From Paraspadella gotoi (Eukaryota; Chaetognatha): a stretch of DNA of 64,000 bases. The stretch spans positions 13,339,081 through 13,403,080 of the forward strand of contig CM119267.1 of NCBI GenBank assembly GCA_051294375.1. Reading direction: 5' to 3'. How positions within the stretch are numbered: the stretch's first letter is position 1; every line of letters begins with the position of its first letter. Both the position numbers and the translations under genes were made by a program. Under the pieces are notes generated by a model. That model was not told the origin of the DNA and made no database searches. It saw only the letters and a list, made by a program, of their open reading frames with translations. Below are positions 21,740 to 31,500 of this stretch, piece by piece.

Positions 21740-22560
21740 GAGAGAGAGAGAGAGAGAGAGGCTTTTAGTCGAAGATCGAAGTCGGAAATCCTGAGAATTT
21801 AATCACCGTCAAGTTTTCTCCTCCCGATTCATCCGTCATCTAATTAAGGAGGGAGGCGAGGGAGGGAGATCAAGGGCTCTAGGCGGCACAGAAAGACAGC
21901 GACAGAGATGAAGGAGAAAAGGCAAAAGATAGAGACAGGGCACACTTAAAGAAATGTAAAAATTGGGAGATAGAGGGGGTTGGATATAAAGGAGTAAACT
22001 AGGAAAGATAAAGGGATAAAAGAAAACGAGGGGAAAGTAAAAAAAAATGCAACAAGAAACTTGGGGAAGAAAAACGTATAAAATTAAACCAAAGAAAAGT
22101 GGGAAAAAAAACAGGAGGCAGTTGGGGGGAAAAAAAAGAAAACCGAAGGTAAAGGTAAAGAAAAAAGGTGAAAGAAAAAACGACAAAAAATAAACTGGAA
22201 ATTGGAAAATAAGAAAAAAAGAGAAACGAGAACTGGAAATAAAGAATAGAAGATAAGAAAAAATAAGGAAAGCGACAGAGGAACCACGAAACGGAGACAT
22301 AAAAGAAGAGGAATGGCAATAAACCCAACGGAGGAATAATTTGGCGGGAAAAATTTTTTTCGAAAAATGGGAGTGAACCGGGTGATTGAAGAGAAAAAGT
22401 TAGGGGGGCGTATGAGGGGAGAGGGGAGAAGAGAAAACGAGGTGATAATCGAAATGCCAAATGGGGATAGAATTCATAATCGTAAAAGGCGGTGAAAAGA
22501 AATAGTGTGGCTGCCTTCGAAGAAAGAGGTTTCAATAAAGGGAATAGGGAATCGAAATGA
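21690..22560. repeat. Long purine-rich tract
   Basis: The plus strand is overwhelmingly A and G, beginning with GA microsatellite at 21707-21761. Long open frames on the complement are artefacts of pyrimidine bias (Phe/Leu/Ser-only proteins). Confidence 0.8.
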
Positions 22561-23333
22561 AAAGAGAAGTGATACGTTTAGGAGTTGATGAGAGCTGTGA
22601 AACTGTTTGTGACTTTTTATAGGGCAATGACACAGTTTATGCACTTTAAATTATCGAAGATCGTGTATAGACTTTGATTAATTTTATTTTAAAGTAAGTT
22701 ATGCTCAGAATCAGACGCGACATTCTTTCCTCCAATCTCAAAAAGAAATCTATATTTAAGTGAGACTTTTTTCGTAACGAGTGTCTCTGTCTTTTTTGTG
22801 TCACCAAACGGATTTCTAATTCACAGGAGATTTTGTTCCAATATATGGTCGCCATAAGCGAAATAAAAAAAGAGAAAACTGGTGACAGAAGGTAAATGAG
22901 AGAGAATCACAGAGAAAGAAATGGACCGCAAAAAACAATGGGGTGAAGAGGTCACGTTTACGATTTACAAGAAAAAGCATAACAACGCAAAAACCGGAAC
23001 GCGAACGCCAACTCTCTCTAACTCTCCCTCACTCTCCATCTCTTTCTCTCTTCACCCTTTTTTCTTTCCATTTTCCTTATTCCGTTCGCATGAGAAATTC
23101 GAGACGAGTTGAGCAAGTAAAAAAAAAACAAGGCAAAACAAAAAACACAGGTTTTTGTTGTTGTCCGCCAGATGGAAATGAATTTCAAACTTCACAACCC
23201 TCACTTTTAAAATCGACGGTTATCGCCGAGTTCAACTCGTTCGTCGAATTCACAATTTTGGTGGCGAAACTCAAGGGGAAGAACCCCTACGAAAAAAATT
23301 TTGTCGTCAATATTGTCCATAATTATAGGATTA

Positions 23334-23334
23334 C

Positions 23335-23426
<92 letters not shown>
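23334..23426. repeat. (GA)n microsatellite
   Basis: About 90 bp of GAGAGA with one early AAGAG break. Confidence 0.97.
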
Positions 23427-23427
<1 letters not shown>

Positions 23428-23950
23428 CAAAATTCAACGGTGAACAAAAGAATAACATTAATATTCGGAAATTAGTTTATCGTTTCGCAGACGGTTGGTC
23501 ATGTTTTCATAAAGATGTGGCCCTTTTTTGTGATCGTTCAGCTGTTTTCCCTCTCTCTCGCTCTCCATCGTTTCATCATTTTCTGAAAGACCCGAGGGCA
23601 AATTTTCGGCCCGACTACTTTTTGGCCCAAAAAGCCAACAGACATTCCCTCCAACTCAAATAGACGGCGAAGATCGTAGATCAGTCCTTCCGTTTTCTGC
23701 GGAAGAGCGACAAGCCCGCCGTCGGAACGTGCGTCTCCTCTGCGGGGCGTTGACCACCCTCAGCATCCGAGTCACTCCTCTCACCCTCGAGGATCACCCC
23801 ACCCTCTCGAGACGGAAAGCTGCAATGAAACACCGGCACCCCACGTCGACGAAACCCTTCAGACTTGGCCGCCACCGCCGGCGCGCCACTCCGCTCCGCC
23901 TACATCCTTTCCTCCACGGCCGTCTGCTGTGAGTTCACTCGCCGTGAAAA

Positions 23951-24012
23951 ACCCACCCGTTCCTGAGTCCCGATTCCTGAGTCCTGAGTCCTGAGTCCCG
24001 ATTCCTGAGTCC
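23951..24012. repeat. Short tandem repeat CCTGAGTCCCGATT
   Basis: The units CCTGAGTCC and CCTGAGTCCCGATT alternate about five times. Confidence 0.8.
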
Positions 24013-24487
24013 CGATTCGGGAACGACGGAGCGCGACAACCAAATGTTCTTCAATTCTTTCGTGTTATTTTTTTCCTTTTTTTTTTTTTGCGACGGGGGA
24101 CTCAAGTTGTACTAAAGTCATAAAAAAATTTTGGATATTAATAAAAATAGTTTATAAATATTAAATAATACATTAACTATATATAGTAAATCATTATTTC
24201 AATTAAAACTTTTTTTCAAAATAAAGTGAACCGCAGCTGAGACGTCCTCATTGTGTTTTTTTTTTTTTTTGTTCAATTTGACAAGTTTTTTTGAAAGGTT
24301 CCTTTCAAGCTTTGTTGTTAATTTGAAACTCGTGTGTTGAACCAAATGTTTTGTTTCGGTTAGTTGATCTGTCACTCAAATATTATATCTGTGTCGTGAA
24401 AAATTGAAAAATTAGCTAAAATTCGCTAAAATCTCCTCAAAGAAAAAGTTTCCATCCCAAAAACCAAAGTTCTTCCCAACTCCTTAC

Positions 24488-24564
24488 CTTAGAGTCAAAG
24501 CTTTTCCGAAATCGGCCCACGACAACCCATCTTCAATTTCTTTTTCGCTCCATTTCGCCGCCAT
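24488..24564 (-). CDS. Orphan first coding exon
   Basis: The ATG lies in AAAAATGGCGG. The exon is 77 nt, 25 codons plus two bases, ending CTAAG^GTAAGG, a near-ideal donor. It encodes MAAKWSEKEIEDGLSWADFG followed by KALTL. The composition (Trp, charged, no low complexity) and the GC/CpG-rich sequence just upstream (about 24565-24760) suggest a real gene start with a promoter. Downstream exons would lie at lower coordinates; the only candidate is near 23930. I do not recognise the protein. It lies head-to-tail between the formin 3' end and the large acidic gene. Confidence 0.5.
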
Positions 24565-26250
24565 TTTTCCCCCGGCCGGCGTCCGGAAATCCTTCGTCCA
24601 CCAGGCGTCCGGAGCTTTTTTTTTTTGTTTGTTTGCTTTTAGCGAGTTGCCCGGCGTTTGGGCGGGAAAACTGGGCGTCGCCGGTGATTCGAATATTTGG
24701 GCGCCAAATTTAGGTCATCGTTCGCCCGGCGTCGGATAAAACTTTCGGCGGAGAAACGCAAAGTAGGAAAAACTAAACGAAAACCTAACGAAATAACAAT
24801 CAAGAAACGAGCACAGTGACAGAGACAGAGGGACGAGAGAGATTTGTAAAATAGAAAAAGAGAAAGAGAGAGTGAGAATCCTTAGTAAAAAAAATGCTGC
24901 GACTGCTTTCTTGTTTGCGTGCGTGAGTTATGGAACCAGAATGGTGAAAAAGAGGAGGAAGGGGAAAGCGGTTGCTGAAACTCCATCCCTGCTAAGCGCT
25001 GCTGCTCATCCTCCTCCTCTTCATTGAGTATTGTCCTTGTCCTCTTCCTCTTCCTCTTTGGAATCATCCGCACGGGGAAACGACGCGCAGACAGAGAGAG
25101 AGACAGAGAGAGAGAGTCATGGGCCATATAAGGTATAGGTAGCTGCAGGGGCTTCACGCACGCGAAAAGAGAAAAAGTAGAGAAGGAGAGAGTGGAGGAC
25201 AAAGGGGGAGGAAGAAGGGAAGTCGGAAGGGGAAGGAGGCGGATCAAAGAGTTGAGAAAGGATGAAAGGCGGAAAAGAAAAATGAGGTGTTGCGGGAAGA
25301 GAAAAAGATGACGAAATCGTTGGGATGGTGTGGATAATCCGAGGAAGGGGTGAGGTTTAAGATGGTTCTTCGTCTGCCACGCAGTCATAACGAGACCCCC
25401 GAGGGAATCGTACCTTCTTACCCCCCTCTCATCCCTGCAACCCCCCTCCCCTTCTTCGTCCTCTCGGGTGGCGCAGCAAGATGAAAGCAATTTGGAAGAG
25501 AATGTTGAAGAGAATTAACATGAGAAAATTGAAGGGGGAAAGTTTGGGAGAGAGTCGTTGGTAAGATTTAAAATTTACGATTTGCAAAAAAAGGATATAA
25601 ATGAAAATTTATTTTTGTCTCACAAATGTTGCAGTAGGATATTTATATTTATATTTCGGAATTATCATGTAAATACCTAGCAAAATCGGTATAACCAAAA
25701 CACCTGAACTGCAGTTTCGTTTTTATTTACGTACCAACTAGTCTGATTGTGAATATCAGTCCGGTTTACGTACTAGTAAAAGGCAATTATGTTACTGAAA
25801 TTAAATCTTAACGTTTTAATATTTACAAACAACATATGTAATCTTCCCTAACTTGCCATAATATTTTCTTTGTAAAAAAATGTTTTCTGCATTGTGAATG
25901 TTAATCATTTTACATCTCATTTTAGATCTGACTCGGCAACGAAGCGAACGTGCGGCGGGAAAAGAGCAATCTCAGAAATCGTATATCTCGCGCCCGACCG
26001 GTTGAAAAATATTCCGATCACGTTCCCACCAGCGACGACCTTGGGTCCCAGCGATTTTGACTCCACGGTTTCCATCCAGTTTCTCATATTTCCTATGCGG
26101 ATTAAATATAAAAAATCACGATGTCTGCTTCCGAAGCTTGAGAGAGAGAAATGGTGTTTATTTACAGTATAAATCCGTTCTTTGTTTTTATTGAAGTTGT
26201 AATAATGTCAATAGAGTAGCGGTAGTATTTCATACCCTGATACCCTGAAT

Positions 26251-26453
26251 CAGCAGCACCTATGGCGCCGGAGGTAGCACGAGCTCCTCCCAACCCAAAA
26301 GCACTCGGATTCGCGCCCTGCTGATTCACACAAGTAAAAGCGGGACGGGGCTGTAGTGACGGACTACATCCCGATCCGAAGTTCGGGACCTTGTGTGCAA
26401 CGGACGGTGAAATGCTCGCGGTATCGTCTTCCACATTGGTGAGCCCGACGTGA
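26251..26453 (+). mobile_element. Diverged tRNA-like LTR/SINE copy with primer-binding-like end
   Basis: It contains TGGCGCCGGAGG (A-box-like) and GGATTCGCGCC (B-box-like, 26307-26318), then CATCCCGATCCGAAG as in the better-preserved family members. It ends immediately before TTGGTGAGCCCGACGTG, the same primer-binding-like sequence found after the terminal repeat at 52216 and at about 35470. Confidence 0.55.
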
Positions 26454-27042
26454 TATATATAATATAATATGTAATATAATTTTTAAAACTTTTTTTAAAA
26501 AAATATCCACATCGCAAGTTGTGTTTACTTATAACAGGCCCTGCCAATAGAAAGCCCCATAGAAATGTGGGAATACATAATTAATTATGTTTTGCTACAA
26601 TGTACTTTCAACTGACTGATCATCTTAATCTGAATCATTTCATAATTCATTAATGGTAAGGTTAGATCAACTTAGCTCTGGATTGCATTTTTGTTCAAAA
26701 TGACGAACTAGGCTGCGTGCGCCCCCTTTTATCCTCCTTTCCAAAGCACAAAAACAAAGAGCAAGATATGTTTGCATTTGTATAAATATTTCATTTTTAA
26801 TTATAAAAAAATTTAGAAAATATTACCTTATCTTCAGAAATAATACCTCATAGAACGATTTTTTTCTATAACCACCCCGAGTCCCGCAAGTTCAGTATCA
26901 CTTTTAATAAAATTGGTGCAACCAAAATATTTTTTCAAAAAATCTGCTAGTTGATGAGTTTTAATTAATTTCACTAGCTTTCTTAAATTTTTTCTTTAGT
27001 TTTTTTGATATATTTGTCTCTCAAGTTGATTAATATATGATC

Positions 27043-27048
27043 TTTATT
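27043..27048 (-). terminator. Candidate AATAAA for the formin gene
   Basis: This is the first clear AATAAA on the minus strand after the formin stop, about 500 nt downstream. Use is not demonstrable from sequence. Confidence 0.3.
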
Positions 27049-27177
27049 GCACAAGAAGTTACTAGTAACTCGTACGAACAAGTGGCTATCGGAGCATTTT
27101 TCAAGATTTTCAAGATATTTCGTTGCAAGGGCCGATGATATTTTGGCCAAGTTTCTCGTCACCATCGACTTTTTTTG

Positions 27178-27375
27178 GCATAATTTTACTTTCGCCGACC
27201 TGGGTGAGGGGGGGTTTAAGGTTAAGGGTGGTTTAGGTTTAGGGGTAGATAGAGTTTAGGGTTGGGGTAATTAGGTAATATTTTTTTAAAAATATTTTTA
27301 AAAAAATAAGGATTTTAAGTAGTTTTTCAAAAGACGCCAAAACCCCGGTTGGCGAAAGTAAAATTTTGCATTTTC
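27178..27375. mobile_element. Small inverted-repeat element with telomere-like core
   Basis: AATTTTACTTTCGCC at about 27181 is repeated inverted at about 27353-27369. Between them, 27208-27268 reads as degenerate TTTAGGG/TTAAGGG units. The total is about 195 bp. It may be a MITE or foldback; the telomere-like interior is unusual. Confidence 0.5.
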
Positions 27376-27461
27376 TATTTGGAACGACAGATCAGAGTCA
27401 ATCCGTAACTGCGTAGGCGATCAGATTTTTCCTACATATAGTCGAAGATAACTATGATGAA

Positions 27462-27467
<6 letters not shown>

Positions 27468-27539
<72 letters not shown>

Positions 27540-27543
27540 AGAA
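27468..27543. repeat. (GA)n microsatellite just after the formin stop codon
   Basis: A GA run that ends a few bases from the formin coding end; it would form the start of the 3' UTR, read as CT in the mRNA. Confidence 0.95.
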
Positions 27544-27547
27544 GGCG

Positions 27548-28047
27548 CTACACAAAAATATCGTCCTCTTCATCATTCAACTTTTCGAATCCAGTTCTTC
27601 CGGGAGAAACGAAAAGTTGAGCGATTCGTTTATCGTCAGCGTCATTCTTGTCGTCGTCGTTGTTGTTGTTGTTATTGCCGAATCCGTAAGAGACTTTCTC
27701 GGCGCCCCCGCGATTTTCGTCGTCACTATTATTGCCGATTTGATTGGCAGTGAAACTAGATCGAACGCCTCCGCCTAAATCTCTGCCAACTTTAATTTCG
27801 AGTTTGTCTTCGTCGTTATTTTCGCCGGCGATTCTCTCCCTCGTTTCGACGTCGGTCGACCAATGGCACCGGGCGTCCGACGCTGCTCGGCTCCGCCGCG
27901 GTGGCGAGCTCGCGTCCGCTCCGGGCGCCGGGCCGCCTCCGACGGCCGGATTATGACCCGGTTCTGCCGACCCCAACCGGCGACGGCGGCTCCGATTTCG
28001 TCCGACGCCGCGGAAGATGTCGCCGGCTTCCAGCGCTGCGAAGAGAT
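27548..28047 (-). CDS. Formin terminal exon: DAD and C-terminal tail
   Basis: The acceptor CACCCTCCAG^ATCTCTT follows a pyrimidine tract of about 60 nt. Phase 1 completes an Asp codon, giving DLFAALEAGDIFRGVG then RNRSRRRRLG. Hydrophobic Leu/Ala-x-x-Leu spacing followed by clustered arginines is the formin DAD signature. The remaining tail of about 130 residues is low complexity (poly-Asn, poly-Asp) and ends EEDDIFV. The final four residues fit a class II PDZ ligand (hydrophobic-x-hydrophobic), a possible scaffold-binding end that I infer only from pattern. Confidence 0.78.
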
Positions 28048-28537
28048 CTGGAGGGTGAGGATGGGGGAGGGAAGGGATGAGGGTGGGGAAGGGAAGGGAT
28101 GAGGGTGGGGGATGAGTTTGGGGTAGGCGAGGACAAGATGGTTATGACGCTTTGGTGAAAGATGAGTTTACAATGAGCATGGATTCTGCGATGCGTGAAA
28201 AAGAGAAACTCAGTTTTGTTACTAATATATCAGCATGACATCATAATCGTTTCCTTGAATATTCTTGCTTATATGTGTATTAAATAGTATAAAAGATAAG
28301 ATACGACGGTGATAAAATTAATCAAATGAATTACTTCGGAGTAATCGGCGAAATTTCACCGTAATCATCCGGAAAATCTTCAACTTAAAATCACGGATAC
28401 AAAATATAAAAATAAATGAGACGCAAATGACTCGATGTAAAGAGGCGAAGAAAAATGTGAAGACTGAAGAGTCGCATCCGGCATCTCATCTGTGAATCTA
28501 CTTTTAGTCATATGTCATAAATCAAATCGATCCCGCC

Positions 28538-28572
<35 letters not shown>

Positions 28573-31500
28573 AGCTTTTCTAGTTCTAGCATTCATTTCA
28601 CTAACCTTTTTAGAAGAAAAGCTCGCGTTTAATATTGGACAATGCACATCTGAAGACGACCAAACCTTTGTATTTTTACAAATTACAAACAAACAATTAT
28701 CAAACTCAGAATTTAGATTAGATAGACGACAAACGAAAGTGGTAAATTTTCCTTTTTTATATATTTTTTTACTCCCAAAGAGGAGGGAAGAACATTACCG
28801 TAATATTTTCTTTGCGCGACCTCCATAATTTATAACCTAATTTTAAATTTTTTTTCCATAAAATTTTTTTGGAGAGAAAAAAAAAAAGAGTTTCGCAAAG
28901 ACGTCAGAGGGTTGGTTAAGGAGAACGAGGACTTTGTAAGAAAATGGGAGATTAATCATTAAGTGTAAAACGGATGAAGAAGTTAGGTTAGAGAGTTAGA
29001 CTGATTTTTGCTAAAAATAAAATTTATCGCTATTCTTGCCTCAGCATTACAGTAACTACTTTCTCTATAATTTTAAATGTCGTTAATAAAATTTTCCTGA
29101 AAGGATTCAACGTGTGACTGACTTTATTTTGCGTATGTGTCATAACTGATATAAAATATTAAAGTTACTTTAAAATAAAATTTTACGCTTTTTAATATTT
29201 AACTTCCTCACATCCTGAATGAAATCTCGAGAACAAAAAAGTCTAATTCCTTTTCAATCAAGAAGCGCAAACAGTAGTCTATATCATTATTCTTTGAAAA
29301 ACCATTTGTATCAATTAGAAATTAAAATCTAGGAATACAATCAGTTTTTTAATAGTTGAAAATGAGTTACATAAGAAAAAGAAAAAAAAATATGTTCGTT
29401 CGTCATCGACGTTTCGTCGTCGTCATTGTCCAAACGTCTGCTGTCGTCAACGGACGTCAACCGTCACGGAAAGGGTGTTTGAAATAATTGGCAACCCCTT
29501 TTTCCGCGTCGTAATTGGCGCTCGAGACGTCACGCTGGTCGTCGTCGTCATCATCGGAAATCGTTGTTCGCAGCCGTCGTCGTTTCGTTTAGGCAAAATT
29601 GAGCAAAAATCGCGCAAATATCATATTACTTTAACGATCCCCTTGAAAATTTTGCTTCTTTCTGCAACGGAGTGGTGTTTTTATTCACCAGGTGACAATA
29701 GATCGTTTAAGAAAATGGCTCTCAATGACAATAGATCGTTTAAGAAAATGGCCCTCAATGCGCCTGGAATTTAAAGTTAAAGTCGCATTCTGTAAAAAAC
29801 GAATTTCTGGGTAGTCACTAAAAATTATTTGAGTATTGTCCTTTTCTATATTTAAGTCCATGAACAATTTTGAAACATGTTTCAACTATCGAAAGCTTAA
29901 ATGCTTAAAGCACTAAATCAAAGCCTAACAAAATTCCTCATCAAATGACATTTACACATTGCAAATAATTTTTTTTTTTTTTAATAAAATAAAATAAAAT
30001 AAAATAAAATAAAATAAGATAAGCCTTTCCAACGGGAAAGCTTTTTTGGCACGCTATCGCGACTTTGCCTCAAACGTAACAATTTGTTGAAGAAAGTCTG
30101 TTTTTAATATGTCTGGAGAGCGAGAGAATATAGATTGAGAAAATCCCATCGGAGGTTAATGTTCCGCGTCATCACTATGAATCTTTTTACTCGTCGCAAA
30201 AACTCAGCCAAGGCTACAATTTTATTTTTCTATTTTTTTTAGCTTTCGTTTAGAGCCCGTTACCTTTTAGCATCTGTTACCTTTTAGCACCTGACATATT
30301 TTAGCTCATTCAATCGTCAAGCACCTGTACTCGTCATCGAAATCAAATGAGTCGCATCCCTTTTTTTTTTTTCAAAGAGCGTTAGCCTACGTCGCGATAT
30401 ATATTTCCTTGCTATGCTCGACTCTTGAAAAAATCGGGCGTTTCCTCCGCTTGTCAAAGAGAAAAATGAAAACGACTCGTAAATTGGGAAATTCGCTTCC
30501 ACTTCGAGCAGCAGAACGAAATGACGAAAGTCAATGTCCTCATTTTGAGAAGGAAAAAGCATAAAGAGGTCGAAGGGATATCTAGGAAAATGAGTTATAA
30601 ATGGATCGTAATGGTCGTGCAAATTTCATACGAAGCTCAAAAATTCGAATCGCCCCTGAAAATAGAAAGTCGTTACATATACGGTCATCATAATCATCAT
30701 CGTCGTCGTGGTCGTCATCATCATCGTTATCGCCATCATGAACGTCGACATCGTCATATACCGATTACGGATCACCGTCGTCGTCGATATTATCCGTATC
30801 CGTTGACTTCTTCGAACGGAATTCATAGCATCGGATTTTGCCTCCGTTTCACTAACGACTGTCTTCTTATCGATAATTATTAATAAGTCGGGAAACGAAA
30901 GAAAACCGACGACGACGACGACGACGACGANNNNNNNNNNGGCGGCGGCGGCGGCTAAGCGGAGCAGAAGGAACAACCAGGAAATATGAAAACAAATCAT
31001 TTGCATAAATCCGCGCCGCAGAAAGGAAGGAGAGAGGGGGAAAAGGGGACCTTGAAAGAGGCTCTGGGGGTTTTAATCTCGCTTTCGTGATAGACGAGTT
31101 GTTACTTTAAAAACCTCGTCGTTCTTACAGGAAGACACAAAAGCTTCGACGGAAACCGCTTAAGAGTGTGAAACTTATCACGAACGCTTAGGGCACCGCG
31201 ACTAAAAAAGACATCGCGAAAGCATTCACGCTCGTTAGGCCCAAGAGAGCACTTAACGTGAAACTTAAATTTAAAAAAAAGGGGGAAAAATGGAAAATAT
31301 GATATAACATCTCGAGTAGCGGCGTCGTCTTCAGCCCCACCGGCCGCCGGCGCCCCCCTGCGGATAATGATTGGAACGGCGCCGTGTATCGCGAATTTTC
31401 CAGGCGCCTGGGACACAAGAATGATTAATGACGCTTGGTGTTCATCAAATAATTGTCAACGTCGTTGTTTTTGTTCTAGTGTGCGCTTTTTACACTGGTT

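Larger units (their letters stand above)
18856..24487. other. Low-complexity region upstream of the large gene
   Basis: No exon is convincingly supported. T-rich sequence immediately upstream of 18855 probably includes the 5' UTR and promoter. The rest is dominated by GA/CT microsatellites (listed separately), purine-rich sequence at about 21690-22560, and a GC-rich patch at about 23680-23935. A candidate second exon for the gene starting at 24564 begins near 23930 (acceptor AACTCACAG) and would add about 40 basic residues before a stop, but nothing identifies the product. Confidence 0.5.
24565..27547. other. Region between the orphan exon and the formin 3' end
   Basis: 24565-24760 is GC- and CpG-rich and probably promoter for the exon at 24564. 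A 200-codon open frame on the minus strand (24882-25490) sits in purine-biased sequence and has no recognisable domain, so I do not call it. A tRNA-like terminal repeat lies at 26251-26453 and a small inverted-repeat element at 27178-27375. No other exon is seen. Confidence 0.5.

Noticed and set aside
22000-22535. A 178-codon Phe/Leu/Ser-rich membrane protein on the minus strand
   Set aside because: Wholly within a purine-rich tract; hydrophobicity is a by-product of T-rich codons. 54319-54663 and 59708-60330 are the same case.
24882-25490. A 202-codon open frame on the minus strand
   Set aside because: It lies in purine-biased DNA, encodes Leu/Ser/Pro-rich low complexity, has no domain, and starts at a non-ATG codon with no splice context.
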